Positions 1-9,353 of a stretch of DNA of 64,000 bases are shown in pieces (position 1 is the first letter of the stretch; the number at the start of each line of letters is the position of its first letter). The notes below the pieces were generated by a model, which was not told where the DNA came from, ran no database searches, and saw only the letters and a list, made by a program, of their open reading frames with translations. The translations under genes were made by a program, and so were the position numbers. The DNA is from Marinobacter sp. F3R11 (GTDB taxonomy: Bacteria; Pseudomonadota; Gammaproteobacteria; Pseudomonadales; Oleiphilaceae). The stretch lies in contig NZ_QOCH01000017.1 of assembly GCF_003318275.1 (NCBI RefSeq), forward strand, positions 1 through 64,000, given 5' to 3'.

Positions 1-19
1 AGCGAAGATTATCGAGTAA
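1..19 (+). CDS. tuf: Elongation factor Tu, C-terminal end (partial)
   Basis: The first 19 bases read in frame as the end of an ORF, giving AKIIE then TAA, after the last base of a preceding codon. VAKIIE is the usual C-terminus of EF-Tu in gammaproteobacteria, and tuf is the usual gene upstream of rpsJ. Only six codons are visible, so the call rests on this tail plus context. It is followed directly by a strong terminator, which separates it from the S10 operon. Confidence 0.7.
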
Positions 20-36
20 TCTGCTCGTTTGATCTG

Positions 37-67
37 GAAAAGGGGCTGATTTGATCAGCCCCTTTTT
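37..67 (+). terminator. Rho-independent terminator of tuf
   Basis: A 9-bp GC-rich stem GGGGCTGAT/ATCAGCCCC (42-50 with 54-62) has a 3-nt loop, a preceding A-run and a trailing T-run. It lies 18 bases after the tuf stop and ends the tuf transcript before the S10 promoter. Confidence 0.9.
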
Positions 68-115
68 CTGTTTTAGTTGCAATGTATGGTTCAGTCAGGT
101 TGTCTGGCGTGGCTG

Positions 116-144
116 TTGACAGGGTTGTTTATTCTGCATACAAT
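116..144 (+). promoter_or_regulatory. Sigma-70 promoter of the S10 operon
   Basis: TTGACA (116-121), a 17-bp spacer and TACAAT (139-144) give a near-consensus promoter. Transcription would start near 151, leaving a leader of only about 55 nt before rpsJ. A perfect inverted repeat, CAGCGAAA/TTTCGCTG (166-173 with 176-183), sits in that leader. The long multi-hairpin S10 leader of Escherichia coli does not fit in this space. Confidence 0.85.
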
Positions 145-206
145 GCGGCTCCTTTTTTTGAAGGTCAGCGAAAGGTTTCGCTGCTACGAGTGGAGTTTGG
201 TGCAAC

Positions 207-518
207 ATGCAAAGCCAAAAGATTCGGATCCGGTTGAAGGCGTTTGATTATCGCCTGATCGACCAGTCCACACAGGAGATTGTCGATACCGCAAAGCGGA
301 CCGGCGCTCAAGTGCGTGGACCTATTCCTCTGCCTACGCGCAAGGAAAAGTTCACCATTCTGGTTTCCCCGCACGTCAATAAAGATGCGCGCGATCAGTA
401 TGAAATTCGTACCCACAAGCGTTTGCTCGACATTGTTGAGCCAACGGAAAAGACAGTAGATGCTTTGATGAAGTTAGACCTGGCAGCAGGTGTAGACGTT
501 CAGATCAGCCTCGGTTAA
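207..518 (+). CDS. rpsJ: 30S ribosomal protein S10 (NusE)
   Basis: First gene of the S10 operon. S10 binds the 16S 3' domain in the small-subunit head and, as NusE, pairs with NusB in antitermination. Its 103 residues equal the family length, and the sequence begins [19 protein letters not shown], the conserved S10 start. The ATG is preceded by GTGGAG. A 75-nt spacer to rplC follows, unusually long for this operon and structurally interesting. Confidence 0.98.
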   Translation: MQSQKIRIRLKAFDYRLIDQSTQEIVDTAKRTGAQVRGPIPLPTRKEKFTILVSPHVNKDARDQYEIRTHKRLLDIVEPTEKTVDALMKLDLAAGVDVQISLG

Positions 519-524
519 TGCCGC

Positions 525-590
525 CAGGTATTAACCTGTGTAACTGTCCTAAGGCCATAGAGGGTGAGAGCCCCGTACACTTAGAGGTGA
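525..590 (+). promoter_or_regulatory. Structured rpsJ-rplC spacer resembling 23S rRNA H18-H20
   Basis: The spacer contains a stem CAGGT/ACCTG (525-529/534-538). It is followed by ATAGAGGG..CCCCGTACAC (557-580), which matches the E. coli 23S rRNA domain I segment near nt 300-330 (recalled as ATACAGGG..CCCCGTACAC) at about 22 of 24 positions. The outer stem CTAAG/CTTAG (549-553/580-584) abuts the rplC Shine-Dalgarno GAGGTG. L4, encoded two genes downstream, is known to bind this rRNA region and to repress the S10 operon in E. coli. A feedback role here is inference. Confidence 0.55.
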
Positions 591-593
591 AAC

Positions 594-1232
594 ATGGCAA
601 TTGGTATTGTCGGTCGCAAGGCCGGTATGACCCGTATTTTTACGGAAGACGGGCAAGCGTTGCCCGTAACGGTGATTGAGGTTGAACCTAACCGTATCAC
701 CCAACTCAAGACCCTTGAAAATGACGGCTATCGCGCGGTTCAGGTAACCGTGGGTTCGCGTCGTTCCTCTCGCGTTAACAAGAGTGCAGCAGGCCATTTC
801 GCAAAAGCCGGCGTAGAAGCGGGTCGTAGCGTATGGGAGTTTCGTCTGGCAGATGGTGAAGGTGAAGACCTGGCCGCTGGCAATGAAATTACAGCTTCAG
901 TTTTTGAAGACGGTCAGGTTGTTGATGCTACCGGTACATCCAAAGGTAAAGGTTTTCAGGGCGGTGTAAAGCGCTGGAACTTTTCCATGCAGGATGCCAC
1001 GCACGGTAACTCACTGTCTCACCGTGCTCCGGGTTCTATTGGTCAGAACCAGACTCCGGGCAAGGTATTCAAAGGCAAGAAGATGGCGGGTCAAATGGGT
1101 AATGTGCAAGTTACAGTGCAGAACCTGAAAATTGTCCGTGTCGACGCTGAGCGCAACCTTCTGCTGGTTAGTGGTGCCGTACCTGGCGCAACTGGCGGCG
1201 ATGTTGTCATCAAGCCTGCTGTTAAAGCCTGA
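594..1232 (+). CDS. rplC: 50S ribosomal protein L3
   Basis: Early-assembling large-subunit protein whose central loop reaches the peptidyl transferase centre. At 212 aa it is close to the family length of about 209. The start [28 protein letters not shown] and the Gln-containing [20 protein letters not shown] loop (site of PrmB methylation in relatives) are all recognisable. SD GAGGTG lies just upstream and rplD follows after 11 nt. Confidence 0.98.
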   Translation: MAIGIVGRKAGMTRIFTEDGQALPVTVIEVEPNRITQLKTLENDGYRAVQVTVGSRRSSRVNKSAAGHFAKAGVEAGRSVWEFRLADGEGEDLAAGNEITASVFEDGQVVDATGTSKGKGFQGGVKRWNFSMQDATHGNSLSHRAPGSIGQNQTPGKVFKGKKMAGQMGNVQVTVQNLKIVRVDAERNLLLVSGAVPGATGGDVVIKPAVKA

Positions 1233-1243
1233 GGAGCGGTTCG

Positions 1244-1849
1244 ATGGAATTGACTATTACAGGTAGCGGTAAGGAAGTTACAGTTTCCGAGACTGCTTTC
1301 GCGAAAGATTTTAACGAGTCGTTGGTTCATCAGGTAGTCACTGCTTATATGGCAGCTGGCCGCCAGGGTACCAAGGCTCAGAAAACCCGTTCAGAAGTCA
1401 GCGGTGGCGGTAAGAAGCCGTGGCGTCAGAAGGGTACGGGTCGTGCCCGTGCTGGTACTATTCGCAGCCCGATTTGGCGCTCTGGTGGTGTGACCTTCGC
1501 TGCAAAGCCTCGTAGCTTTGAGCAAAAGGTAAACCGCAAGATGTACCGTGCTGCTATGTGCTCTATCTTCTCCGAACTCGTTCGTCAGGAACGTCTGGTT
1601 CTGGTAGATGACTTCGCTGTCGATGCACCCAAAACCAAAGTGTTTGCCGCCAAAATGGCAGACCTGGGCATCTCCAATGCGTTGATTCTTACGGATAGTG
1701 TTGAGCACAACCTGCATCTGGCCTCCCGTAACGTTCCTCACGTTGATGTGCGTGATGTTGCGGGTCTGGATCCGGTTAGCCTGGTTGCCTTCGAGAAAGT
1801 CGTGGTGACTGTTCCCGCTCTGAAGAAGATCGAGGAGATGCTGGGATGA
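1244..1849 (+). CDS. rplD: 50S ribosomal protein L4
   Basis: Large-subunit assembly protein with an extended loop lining the exit tunnel, and repressor of its own operon in E. coli. Its 201 aa match the family length exactly. The basic loop [21 protein letters not shown] is present. The SD GAGGAG overlaps the rplC stop, and its own stop overlaps the rplW ATG by 4 nt. It is the natural candidate regulator for the 23S-like spacer at 525-590. Confidence 0.98.
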   Translation: MELTITGSGKEVTVSETAFAKDFNESLVHQVVTAYMAAGRQGTKAQKTRSEVSGGGKKPWRQKGTGRARAGTIRSPIWRSGGVTFAAKPRSFEQKVNRKMYRAAMCSIFSELVRQERLVLVDDFAVDAPKTKVFAAKMADLGISNALILTDSVEHNLHLASRNVPHVDVRDVAGLDPVSLVAFEKVVVTVPALKKIEEMLG

Positions 1850-2139
1850 ATCAGGAGCGTATTTATAAGGTCCTTTTGGGGCCGCACGTATCGGAGAAGG
1901 CTTCTCTGGTTGCTGAGCATGGTCAGGTAGTTTTCCGGGTTGCCCCGGATGCCTCCAAGCCAGAGATCAAGAAGGCTGTTGAGCAGTTGTTCAACGTCAC
2001 CGTAGAAGGTGTTCAGGTTCTGAATCGTAAGGGCAAGCTTAAACGCACTGCCCGCGGGTTCGGCAAGCGTAATGACATTCGTAAGGCTTACGTTAAGCTG
2101 GCAGAAGGTCAGGACATCGATTTTCTGGATGTGGAATAA
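1846..2139 (+). CDS. rplW: 50S ribosomal protein L23
   Basis: Large-subunit protein at the tunnel exit, the docking site for trigger factor and SRP. It has 97 aa, close to the usual 100. [11 protein letters not shown] at the N-terminus and the [16 protein letters not shown] segment are typical. The ATGA overlap with rplD indicates translational coupling. Confidence 0.98.
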   Translation: MNQERIYKVLLGPHVSEKASLVAEHGQVVFRVAPDASKPEIKKAVEQLFNVTVEGVQVLNRKGKLKRTARGFGKRNDIRKAYVKLAEGQDIDFLDVE

Positions 2140-2156
2140 GGTAAAGGGGTCGTAAT

Positions 2157-2984
2157 ATGCCGATCGTCAAAACCAAACCAACATCTGCCGGACGCCGTCA
2201 CGTTGTAAAGCTTTACAACCCGGATTTGTATAAAGGGCGCCCTTACGAACCGTTGGTCGAATCACAAAGCAAGTCGGGTGGTCGTAACAATGCTGGCCGC
2301 ATTACTACCCGGCATATTGGTGGTGGACATAAACAGCACTACCGTATCATTGACTTCAAGCGGACCAAAGATGGTATTCCTGCGTCAATTGAACGCATTG
2401 AATACGATCCTAACCGCTCAGCGCACATCGCTTTGATCAAGTATGCCGATGGCGAGCGTCGTTACATTATCGCTCCTAAAGGTATGCAGGTTGGAGATCC
2501 TGTGCGTTCAGGAATCGACGCGCCGATCAAGGTCGGAAGCACATTGCCACTGCGAAATATTCCAGTGGGTTCTGTGGTTCATTGCGTTGAGCTCAAGCCT
2601 GGCAAAGGTGCACAGCTGGCTCGCTCCGCGGGCGCATCCGTACAGCTGGTTGCTCGGGAAGGCGCTTATGCGACTATCCGCCTGCGTTCAGGTGAAATGC
2701 GTAAGGTGCTTGTTGATTGTCGTGCCACATTGGGTGAAGTATCCAATAGTGAGCACAGTCTCAAGCGGCTTGGTAAAGCGGGTGCATCACGTTGGCGTGG
2801 CAAGCGTCCAACAGTACGTGGTGTTGCTATGAACCCAGTTGACCACCCGCATGGTGGTGGTGAAGGGCGTACCTCTGGCGGGCGTCACCCGGTTACTCCG
2901 TGGGGTGTTCCGACCAAAGGGCATAAGACTCGTAAGAACAAACGTACTGACAAAATGATAGTACGTCGTCGTTCAGCCAAGTAA
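2157..2984 (+). CDS. rplB: 50S ribosomal protein L2
   Basis: Core large-subunit protein near the peptidyl transferase centre and a subunit bridge. It has 275 aa (273 in E. coli). [15 protein letters not shown] and the C-terminal [20 protein letters not shown], containing the conserved His of L2, are present. The basic tail [16 protein letters not shown] is typical. SD AAGGGGT sits upstream of the ATG. Confidence 0.99.
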   Translation: MPIVKTKPTSAGRRHVVKLYNPDLYKGRPYEPLVESQSKSGGRNNAGRITTRHIGGGHKQHYRIIDFKRTKDGIPASIERIEYDPNRSAHIALIKYADGERRYIIAPKGMQVGDPVRSGIDAPIKVGSTLPLRNIPVGSVVHCVELKPGKGAQLARSAGASVQLVAREGAYATIRLRSGEMRKVLVDCRATLGEVSNSEHSLKRLGKAGASRWRGKRPTVRGVAMNPVDHPHGGGEGRTSGGRHPVTPWGVPTKGHKTRKNKRTDKMIVRRRSAK

Positions 2985-3007
2985 ACGACTACATAGAGGT
3001 AAATGCT

Positions 3008-3283
3008 GTGCCACGTTCTTTAAAGAAAGGTCCTTTTATAGACCTGCATCTGTTGAAGAAGGTCGAAGCAGCTCTGGAAGCGAACGACAAGCGGCCGATC
3101 AAGACCTGGTCCCGTCGTTCAACGATCTTCCCAGAGTTCGTAGGTTTGACCATTGCAGTCCACAACGGAAGGCAGCACGTGCCGGTTTATGTGACCGAAG
3201 ATATGGTCGGGCATAAACTGGGTGAGTTCGCGGCAACGCGTACTTATCGCGGCCATTCGGCCGACAAGAAAGCTAAACGCTGA
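3008..3283 (+). CDS. rpsS: 30S ribosomal protein S19
   Basis: Small-subunit head protein that pairs with S13 near the decoding-site tRNA. At 91 aa it is about family length. It begins [19 protein letters not shown] and contains the [22 protein letters not shown] core. The start is GTG, because the nearby ATG at 3003 is out of frame. GAGGT is the SD. Confidence 0.98.
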   Translation: MPRSLKKGPFIDLHLLKKVEAALEANDKRPIKTWSRRSTIFPEFVGLTIAVHNGRQHVPVYVTEDMVGHKLGEFAATRTYRGHSADKKAKR

Positions 3284-3300
3284 TTGTGAGGGGAATAGAA

Positions 3301-3633
3301 ATGGAAGTAGCAGCCAAGTATAAGGGCGCTCGCCTCTCAGCTCAGAAAGCTCGTCTTGTTGCCGATCAAGTTCGCGGCAAGGCTGTTGAGGACGCCCTAA
3401 ACATTCTGACTTTCAGCCCTAAGAAGGCAGCGGTGATTATCAAGAAAGCTCTTGAGTCCGCCATTGCCAACGCTGAGCATAACGAAGGTCTGGACGTTGA
3501 CGAACTGCGGGTTTCCACCGTTATGGTGGATGAGGGCCCGACGCTCAAGCGGATCAAAGCTCGAGCCAAGGGGCGCGCTGATAGAATCATGAAGCGCACC
3601 TGTCATATCACCGTCAAGGTCGCCGACAAGTAG
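3301..3633 (+). CDS. rplV: 50S ribosomal protein L22
   Basis: Large-subunit protein whose hairpin lines the exit tunnel beside L4. The ATG at 3301, preceded by GAGGGGA, gives 110 aa, exactly the E. coli length. An in-frame GTG at 3286 would add five non-conserved residues and is rejected. [20 protein letters not shown] and the C-terminal [10 protein letters not shown] are diagnostic. Confidence 0.97.
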   Translation: MEVAAKYKGARLSAQKARLVADQVRGKAVEDALNILTFSPKKAAVIIKKALESAIANAEHNEGLDVDELRVSTVMVDEGPTLKRIKARAKGRADRIMKRTCHITVKVADK

Positions 3634-3644
3634 GAGATGCTCAG

Positions 3645-4328
3645 ATGGGTCATAAAGTAAATCCAACCGGCATGCGCCTGGGTGTGATCAAAGAGCACAA
3701 CTCAGTATGGTATGCCGATAAAAAGGAATACGCGAAGAACCTGTTGAACGATATTCAGGTTCGCGAATTCCTCGACAAACGTCTTGTAAAAGCGTCTGTC
3801 AGCAAGATTGTGATCGAGCGCCCTGCTCAGAACGCCCGCATCACGATCCATACTGCCCGTCCCGGTATAGTTATCGGTAAGAAGGGTGAAGATGTTGATC
3901 GTTTGCGTCGTGAAGTTGGCGCAATGATGGGTGTGCCTGTGCACATCAACATCGAAGAAGTCCGCAAGCCGGATCTGGATGCCCGCCTGGTAGCGCAAAA
4001 CGTTGCCGGTCAGCTGGAGCGTCGTGTGATGTTCCGTCGTGCTATGAAGCGCGCGGTTCAGAATGCCATGCGTCAAGGCGCCAAGGGTATCAAGATTCAG
4101 GTTGGTGGTCGTCTCGGGGGTGCTGAGATTGCGCGTTCCGAGTGGTATCGCGAAGGTCGTGTTCCGCTGCACACACTGCGTGCAGATATTGATTACGCAA
4201 CCTACGAAGCGCATACCACTTACGGCGTAATTGGCGTCAAGGTATGGATCTTCAAAGGTGAGATTCTTGGTGGTATGGAACAAGTCCGTGCTGACAAGAA
4301 AGCCTCTGGGAAGAAAGGTTCTAAGTAA
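3645..4328 (+). CDS. rpsC: 30S ribosomal protein S3
   Basis: Small-subunit head protein at the mRNA entry channel. It has an N-terminal type II KH domain containing [15 protein letters not shown] (about 77-91) and a C-terminal domain with [20 protein letters not shown]. At 227 aa it is slightly shorter than the E. coli protein, within the variable C-terminal tail. SD TAGGAG. Confidence 0.98.
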   Translation: MGHKVNPTGMRLGVIKEHNSVWYADKKEYAKNLLNDIQVREFLDKRLVKASVSKIVIERPAQNARITIHTARPGIVIGKKGEDVDRLRREVGAMMGVPVHINIEEVRKPDLDARLVAQNVAGQLERRVMFRRAMKRAVQNAMRQGAKGIKIQVGGRLGGAEIARSEWYREGRVPLHTLRADIDYATYEAHTTYGVIGVKVWIFKGEILGGMEQVRADKKASGKKGSK

Positions 4329-4340
4329 AGGGGCAATCTT

Positions 4341-4754
4341 ATGCTGCAACCAAAACGCACCAAATTTCGCAAGGTAATGAAAGGCCGTAACACGGGTCTT
4401 GCTCACCGTGCCAACAAGGTGAGCTTCGGTGAATACGGATTGAAAGCGACGAGTCGCGGACGTATAACTGCACGCCAGATTGAGGCGGCGCGGCGTACCA
4501 TGACTCGTAAAATCAAGCGGGGCGGTAAGATCTGGATCCGGGTTTTCCCGGACAAGCCGATCACCGGTAAGCCGCTTGAAGTACGTATGGGTAAAGGTAA
4601 GGGTTCTGTTGAGTATTGGGTGGCGGAAATTCAGCCAGGCCGTATGCTCTACGAGATGGAAGGCGTTGCTGAAGATATAGCACGCGAGGCTTTCACTCTC
4701 GCAGCGGCGAAGCTGCCGGTACAGACCACCTTCGTAACTAGGACGGTGATGTGA
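4341..4754 (+). CDS. rplP: 50S ribosomal protein L16
   Basis: Late-assembling large-subunit protein that helps position A-site tRNA. At 137 aa it is about family length. It starts [17 protein letters not shown] and contains [20 protein letters not shown] and [23 protein letters not shown]. Its TGA shares one base with the rpmC ATG. Confidence 0.98.
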   Translation: MLQPKRTKFRKVMKGRNTGLAHRANKVSFGEYGLKATSRGRITARQIEAARRTMTRKIKRGGKIWIRVFPDKPITGKPLEVRMGKGKGSVEYWVAEIQPGRMLYEMEGVAEDIAREAFTLAAAKLPVQTTFVTRTVM

Positions 4755-4945
4755 TGAAAGCAACAGAGCTGCGTGAAAAATCAGCCGCGGAGCTGAACAA
4801 GGAGCTGATCGACCTCCTGAAGGAGCAGTTCAATCTGCGCATGCGCAAGGCGACAGGTCAGCTTAATCAGTCTCACCTTCTCGCCGGCGTGAAGCGTGAT
4901 ATTGCTCGCGTGAAAACAGTTTTGAATGAAAAGGCAGGAAAGTGA
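4754..4945 (+). CDS. rpmC: 50S ribosomal protein L29
   Basis: Small helical protein at the tunnel exit next to L23. Starting at ATG 4754 gives 63 aa, the E. coli length. The GTG one codon upstream is in frame but unnecessary. [18 protein letters not shown] and the [12 protein letters not shown] helix are typical. Its start overlaps the rplP stop (TGATG), so translation is coupled. Confidence 0.96.
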   Translation: MKATELREKSAAELNKELIDLLKEQFNLRMRKATGQLNQSHLLAGVKRDIARVKTVLNEKAGK

Positions 4946-4946
4946 C

Positions 4947-5213
4947 ATGACTGAAGCTACCCAATCTGCCAGGACTCTTAGCGGCAAGGTCGTGAGTAAC
5001 AAGATGGAGAAATCCATCGTGGTGCTGGTTGAACGTCAGGTAAAGCACCCTCTGTACGGAAAGTACATGAAGCGTTCAACCAAGATCCACGCTCATGATG
5101 AGAGCAACCAATGCAATATCGGTGACAAAGTGACCATTCAGGAAACCCGTCCGGTCTCCAAGACCAAGAGTTGGGCCCTGGTTGAAGTCATCGAACATGC
5201 GTCCAAGGTGTAA
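4947..5213 (+). CDS. rpsQ: 30S ribosomal protein S17
   Basis: Primary 16S-binding OB-fold protein of the small-subunit body. The ATG at 4947 is preceded by AGGAAAG and lies just past the rpmC stop, giving 88 aa (84 in E. coli). An in-frame ATG at 4926 inside rpmC is rejected. [18 protein letters not shown] and [19 protein letters not shown] are diagnostic. Confidence 0.97.
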   Translation: MTEATQSARTLSGKVVSNKMEKSIVVLVERQVKHPLYGKYMKRSTKIHAHDESNQCNIGDKVTIQETRPVSKTKSWALVEVIEHASKV

Positions 5214-5231
5214 AGCGCCCGGAGAACAACC

Positions 5232-5600
5232 ATGATTCAGACTCAGACAATGCTTGAAGTCGCGGATAACAGCGGTGCGCGTCAGGTGATGTGCATTAAG
5301 GTCCTGGGCGGTTCACACCGGCGCTATGCCAGCGTAGGGGATGTTATTAAGGTAACCGTTAAGGAAGCCATCCCCCGTGGTAAAGTGAAAAAGGGCCAGG
5401 TCCTGAAGGCTGTAGTAGTACGCACTCGTAAGGGTGTTCGTCGTCCTGATGGATCGCTGATCCGTTTTGACGGCAATGCGGCGGTACTTCTGAACAATCA
5501 GGACGCTCCCATTGGTACCCGTATCTTCGGACCGGTTACCCGTGAACTGCGTAATGAAAAGTTCATGAAAATTATCTCACTGGCACCCGAAGTACTTTAA
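5232..5600 (+). CDS. rplN: 50S ribosomal protein L14
   Basis: Large-subunit interface protein and docking site for the silencing factor RsfS. It has 122 aa (123 in E. coli). The starting [17 protein letters not shown] and the [20 protein letters not shown] loop identify it. SD CGGAGA. It opens the spc-equivalent section without a visible separate promoter. Confidence 0.98.
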   Translation: MIQTQTMLEVADNSGARQVMCIKVLGGSHRRYASVGDVIKVTVKEAIPRGKVKKGQVLKAVVVRTRKGVRRPDGSLIRFDGNAAVLLNNQDAPIGTRIFGPVTRELRNEKFMKIISLAPEVL

Positions 5601-5617
5601 AGGACCAGAGGCCGGTT

Positions 5618-5938
5618 ATGAAAAAGATTAAACGAGATGACGAAGTAATCGTCACCACGGGGAAAGACAAAGGTAAACGTGGTAAAGTCCTGAAAGTTCA
5701 GGACGATGGTAAAGTGATTGTTTCTGGCATCAATATGATGAAGAAGCACACCAAGCCTAACCCGATGCTGGGCACCCCAGGTGGCATCGTCGAAAAAGAA
5801 GCACCTATCCAGGCTTCCAACGTGGCTATTTTTAATCCGCAGACCGGCAAAGCCGATCGTGTTGGCTTCCAGACCAAGGAAGACGGCGTAAAAATGCGGA
5901 TCTTCAAAGCGACGAAAGAAGCTGTCGATAACCAGTAA
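5618..5938 (+). CDS. rplX: 50S ribosomal protein L24
   Basis: Assembly-initiator protein binding 23S domain I. It has 106 aa (104 in E. coli). The KOW motif [20 protein letters not shown] near the N-terminus and [13 protein letters not shown] are recognisable. L24 binds the same 23S domain that is mimicked in the rpsJ-rplC spacer, so it is a second possible ligand of that element. Confidence 0.98.
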   Translation: MKKIKRDDEVIVTTGKDKGKRGKVLKVQDDGKVIVSGINMMKKHTKPNPMLGTPGGIVEKEAPIQASNVAIFNPQTGKADRVGFQTKEDGVKMRIFKATKEAVDNQ

Positions 5939-5953
5939 GCGGTGGTGGTTACG

Positions 5954-6493
5954 ATGCTTAACATGAAAGAGCAGTACAGCAAGGAAGTGATACCTGCCCT
6001 GCAGAAAGAGTTCGGTTTTACGAACATCATGCAGGTGCCACGTATTGAAAAAATCACCCTTAATATGGGTGTCGGTGAAGCGGTTGGTGATAAAAAGCTG
6101 ATTGAAAATGCTGTCGCGGATCTAGAGCGCCTGGCAGGACAAAAAGTTGTTGTTACCAAGGCACGTAAATCTGTAGCGGGTTTCAAAATCCGTGAAGGTT
6201 GGCCGATTGGTTGTAAGGTTACCCTGCGCGGTGAACGCATGTGGGATTTCTTTGATCGTCTGGTTCACATTGCGGTTCCCCGTATTCGTGACTTCCGCGG
6301 TCTGAATCCCAAGTCCTTTGACGGGCGCGGTAACTACAGCATGGGTGTGCGTGAGCAGATTATCTTTCCGGAGATTGAGTACGACAAAGTCGACAAAATC
6401 CGAGGTCTTGATATCACCATTACCACCACTGCCAAGACCGACGATGAAGGTCGTGAGCTGTTGAAAGCTTTCGGTTTTCCGTTCAAGAAATAA
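5954..6493 (+). CDS. rplE: 50S ribosomal protein L5
   Basis: Central-protuberance protein that contacts 5S rRNA. ATG 5954 gives 179 aa, exactly the E. coli length. The GTG at 5942 would add four residues and is not needed. [20 protein letters not shown] and [20 protein letters not shown] are diagnostic. In E. coli, S8 represses this operon near the rplE start; no clear S8 target is recognisable here by eye. Confidence 0.97.
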   Translation: MLNMKEQYSKEVIPALQKEFGFTNIMQVPRIEKITLNMGVGEAVGDKKLIENAVADLERLAGQKVVVTKARKSVAGFKIREGWPIGCKVTLRGERMWDFFDRLVHIAVPRIRDFRGLNPKSFDGRGNYSMGVREQIIFPEIEYDKVDKIRGLDITITTTAKTDDEGRELLKAFGFPFKK

Positions 6494-6506
6494 AGGAACG
6501 AGAGTA

Positions 6507-6812
6507 ATGGCTAAGGTTTCCATGAAAAACCGTGAGCTCAAGCGTGAGCAAACCGTTGCGAAGTATGCAGCGAAACGCGCAGAGCTCAAGGCGATTATCA
6601 AGAACCCGAATACCAGCGATGATGACCGTTGGGATGCACAGATGAAGCTGCAACAGCTTCCTCGGGATGCTTCTCCTTCGCGTCTTCGTAATCGTTGCCA
6701 GGTGACTGGTCGTCCTCACGGCGTTCTTCGCAAGTTCGAACTTTCCCGGATTAAACTCCGTGAATACGGCATGCGTGGTGACGTTCCAGGCCTGACCAAG
6801 GCAAGCTGGTAA
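6507..6812 (+). CDS. rpsN: 30S ribosomal protein S14
   Basis: Small-subunit head protein. Its 101 aa are the long form without zinc-binding CxxC pairs. [13 protein letters not shown] and the C-terminal [20 protein letters not shown] and [11 protein letters not shown] are typical. SD AAAGGA. A gap of 89 nt with two strong hairpins separates it from rpsH. Confidence 0.98.
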   Translation: MAKVSMKNRELKREQTVAKYAAKRAELKAIIKNPNTSDDDRWDAQMKLQQLPRDASPSRLRNRCQVTGRPHGVLRKFELSRIKLREYGMRGDVPGLTKASW

Positions 6813-6820
6813 GATAGGTG

Positions 6821-6869
6821 TCCTGACTCAGGTCAGGATGCCTGTTGGTAAGCGGTGCGGCACGCCGCT
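6821..6869 (+). promoter_or_regulatory. Two hairpins between rpsN and rpsH
   Basis: Stem 1 is TCCTGAC/GTCAGGA (6821-6827/6832-6838) with a 4-nt loop. Stem 2 is AGCGGTG/CGCCGCT (6851-6857/6863-6869) with one wobble and a 5-nt loop. No T-run follows, so these are not terminators. They lie just upstream of the gene for S8, a known autoregulator of this operon in E. coli. A regulatory or RNA-processing role is inference. Confidence 0.45.
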
Positions 6870-6901
6870 GCACAACTAAAAAGATCAGGAGCCTCATACT
6901 A

Positions 6902-7294
6902 ATGAGTATGCAAGATACGCTTGCGGATATGGTAACCCGTATACGCAACGCACAGATGGCATCGAAAGCAGACGTTACGATGCCGTCTTCAAAGATGAAG
7001 ATCTCGGTGGCCCAAGTCCTTAAGGACGAAGGTTACGTTGAGGATTTTTCCGTTACATCCGACGTAAAGCCCGAGCTTACGATCACTCTTAAGTATTTCG
7101 GTGGCAAGCCGGTTATAGAGTCGATCAAACGGGTTAGTCGTCCGAGCCTGCGCCAGTACAAGGGCACTGGGGAACTGCCGAAAGTATCCGGTGGTCTGGG
7201 AGTCGCGATTGTCTCTACGTCCAAGGGCGTAATGACAGACCGCGCTGCACGTGCTGCCGGCGTGGGTGGCGAAGTCATCTGCACCGTATTCTAG
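6902..7294 (+). CDS. rpsH: 30S ribosomal protein S8
   Basis: Primary 16S-binding protein of the central domain and translational repressor of the spc operon in E. coli. ATG 6902, with SD CAGGAG, gives 130 aa, exactly family length. The upstream in-frame extension from 6845 is not conserved. [17 protein letters not shown] and the C-terminal [22 protein letters not shown] identify it. Confidence 0.98.
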   Translation: MSMQDTLADMVTRIRNAQMASKADVTMPSSKMKISVAQVLKDEGYVEDFSVTSDVKPELTITLKYFGGKPVIESIKRVSRPSLRQYKGTGELPKVSGGLGVAIVSTSKGVMTDRAARAAGVGGEVICTVF

Positions 7295-7303
7295 GAGAAT
7301 CAC

Positions 7304-7837
7304 ATGTCCAGGGTTGCCAATAATCCTGTCGTGCTGCCTTCCGGTGTTGAGGTTAAGCTAAACGGACAGGAAATTAGTGTAAAGGGCTCCAAAGGAGCAC
7401 TTCAGTTTTCGATTCACCAAGCGGTTGAGGTAAAGCAGGAAGAGAATCTTCTGCGCTTTGCTGCCCGTGATGGTGCCCAAAAGTCCCGCGCTCTTGCTGG
7501 TACGACCCGCGCGCTGGTCAATAACATGGTGACCGGTGTATCCGCAGGCTTCGAGCGCAAGCTCCAGCTGATCGGTGTAGGTTATCGGGCCCAGGCACAA
7601 GGTAAGAAGCTCAATCTGACTCTGGGTTTTTCTCACCCGGTTGAATATGAGCTGCCCGAGGGGATTACCGCAGAAACTCCGTCCAATACGGAAGTAGTTA
7701 TTCGCGGTATCGACAAGCAACAGGTTGGCCACGTCGCTGCGGAAATCCGCGCGTTCCGTCCGCCCGAGCCTTATAAAGGCAAAGGTGTTCGGTATGCGGA
7801 TGAGCAGGTAAGACGTAAAGAAGCCAAGAAGAAATAA
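7304..7837 (+). CDS. rplF: 50S ribosomal protein L6
   Basis: Large-subunit protein near the sarcin-ricin loop and the factor-binding site. It has 177 aa, exactly the E. coli length. The starting [21 protein letters not shown] and the C-terminal [25 protein letters not shown] are diagnostic. SD AGGAGA. Confidence 0.98.
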   Translation: MSRVANNPVVLPSGVEVKLNGQEISVKGSKGALQFSIHQAVEVKQEENLLRFAARDGAQKSRALAGTTRALVNNMVTGVSAGFERKLQLIGVGYRAQAQGKKLNLTLGFSHPVEYELPEGITAETPSNTEVVIRGIDKQQVGHVAAEIRAFRPPEPYKGKGVRYADEQVRRKEAKKK

Positions 7838-7846
7838 GGCGGGACT

Positions 7847-8194
7847 ATGAGCGCGAATAACGAAAGATTGCGTCGCGCACGCAAAGTGCGCATGAAGATC
7901 CGTGAGCTGGGCTCGACACGTTTGTGCGTTCACCGCACCCCGCGTCATATGTACGCTCAGGTTACATCAGCAGATGGCAGCAAAGTAATTGCCACTGCCT
8001 CCACGTTGGATAAGGAACTGCGCCAGGGTGCAACCGGTAACGTGGACGCCGCTAAAAAGGTTGGTCAGCTTATTGCTGAGCGCGCCAAGGCGGCAGGTAT
8101 TGAGCGGGTGGCATTTGACCGCTCCGGTTACCGTTATCATGGGCGTGTTCAGGCTCTGGCCGACGCAGCCCGTGAAGCTGGCTTGCAATTCTAA
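7847..8194 (+). CDS. rplR: 50S ribosomal protein L18
   Basis: 5S rRNA-binding protein that carries 5S into the central protuberance. It has 115 aa (117 in E. coli). [15 protein letters not shown] and the C-terminal [25 protein letters not shown] are typical. SD AAGGCGGG. Confidence 0.98.
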   Translation: MSANNERLRRARKVRMKIRELGSTRLCVHRTPRHMYAQVTSADGSKVIATASTLDKELRQGATGNVDAAKKVGQLIAERAKAAGIERVAFDRSGYRYHGRVQALADAAREAGLQF

Positions 8195-8206
8195 GAGGTG
8201 GAGAAG

Positions 8207-8707
8207 ATGAGCGTTAACGATCAGAAGGCGCCTGAGCTCCAGGAAAAGCTGGTTCAGGTTAATCGCGTCGCTAAAGTGGTCAAGGGTGGTCGCGTTTTCG
8301 CGTTTACCGCACTGAGCGTTGTTGGTGACGGGAAAGGGCGCGTTGGCTTCGGTCGCGGCAAGGCACGTGAAGTGCCGGTCGCTATCCAGAAGGCAATGGA
8401 AGCTGCACGTAAAAACATGGTAGATGTGCCGCTTAATGGTACGACTCTGCAGTACGCAGTGCGAGCCCAGCATGGTGGCTCCAAGGTGTACATGCAGCCG
8501 GCCTCTGAAGGTACAGGTATCATCGCCGGTGGTGCGATGCGCGCGGTGCTTGAAGTTGCAGGTGTTCAGAACGTACTTTCCAAGTGTTACGGGTCTACCA
8601 ACCCGGTGAACGTAGTACGTTCCACCATCAAGGGTCTTCAGGCCACTCAGGCTCCTGAAGATATTGCAGCCAAGCGCGGTAAATCCGTCGAAGAGATTCT
8701 GGGTTGA
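8207..8707 (+). CDS. rpsE: 30S ribosomal protein S5
   Basis: Small-subunit protein at the mRNA entry and decoding fidelity region. ATG 8207, with SD AGGTGGAG, gives 166 aa (167 in E. coli). A GTG at 8198 lies inside the SD and is rejected. [20 protein letters not shown] and [20 protein letters not shown] are diagnostic. Confidence 0.98.
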   Translation: MSVNDQKAPELQEKLVQVNRVAKVVKGGRVFAFTALSVVGDGKGRVGFGRGKAREVPVAIQKAMEAARKNMVDVPLNGTTLQYAVRAQHGGSKVYMQPASEGTGIIAGGAMRAVLEVAGVQNVLSKCYGSTNPVNVVRSTIKGLQATQAPEDIAAKRGKSVEEILG

Positions 8708-8711
8708 AGTC

Positions 8712-8900
8712 ATGGCGAACGCAAAAACGATCAAAGTAACTCTGACCCGCAGCCCTATTGGCTGTCAGCCTAAGCACAAACTGTGTGTGAAAGGCCTGGG
8801 TCTTCGTAAAATCGGTCACACCGTTGAAGTGGAAGATACACCTTCCATTCGCGGCATGATCAACCGGGTAGATTACCTGGTTCGGGTTGAGGAGAACTAA
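8712..8900 (+). CDS. rpmD: 50S ribosomal protein L30
   Basis: Small large-subunit protein. ATG 8712 gives 62 aa (59 in E. coli). [18 protein letters not shown] and [21 protein letters not shown] are conserved. A longer in-frame reading from 8664 runs back into rpsE and is not credible. Confidence 0.97.
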   Translation: MANAKTIKVTLTRSPIGCQPKHKLCVKGLGLRKIGHTVEVEDTPSIRGMINRVDYLVRVEEN

Positions 8901-8901
8901 G

Positions 8902-9336
8902 ATGCGTCTGAACGAACTTAGTCCGGAACCCGGTTCACGCCCGTCCGCAAGGCGCGTAGGTCGTGGTATCGGAAGCGGTCTCGGTAAAACCGGCGGTCGC
9001 GGTCATAAAGGTCTGAAATCTCGTTCCGGTGGCAGTGTTGCACCTGGTTTCGAGGGTGGTCAGCAGCCTCTGGCTCGTCGTTTGCCGAAGTTTGGCTTCA
9101 CTTCACGTCAGCAACGTTACGTTGCTGAGATTCGCCTTAATGAGTTGGCGAAGGTTGAAGGCGATGTAGTGGATCTTGCCGCCCTGAAAAAGGCCGACAT
9201 CATCCGTGAGGAAATTCGCGAAGCCAAGGTTATTCTGTCCGGCGAACTTGACCGTGCAGTGACCGTAAAGGGACTTCGGGTAACCAAAGGCGCGCGCGAG
9301 GCAATTTCTGCCGCGGGTGGTAAAGTCGAAGACTAA
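8902..9336 (+). CDS. rplO: 50S ribosomal protein L15
   Basis: Late-assembling large-subunit protein with a long basic glycine-rich N-terminus. ATG 8902, with SD GAGGAG, gives 144 aa, exactly the E. coli length. [28 protein letters not shown] and [17 protein letters not shown] are diagnostic. Fifteen bases separate its stop from the secY ATG. Confidence 0.98.
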   Translation: MRLNELSPEPGSRPSARRVGRGIGSGLGKTGGRGHKGLKSRSGGSVAPGFEGGQQPLARRLPKFGFTSRQQRYVAEIRLNELAKVEGDVVDLAALKKADIIREEIREAKVILSGELDRAVTVKGLRVTKGAREAISAAGGKVED

Positions 9337-9353
9337 GGCGAGTCGAGGACTAA

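Noticed and set aside
3702..4763. Long (353 codon) minus-strand ORF across rpsC and rplP
   Set aside because: It is an antisense shadow of two highly conserved ribosomal genes; its translation shows no family features.
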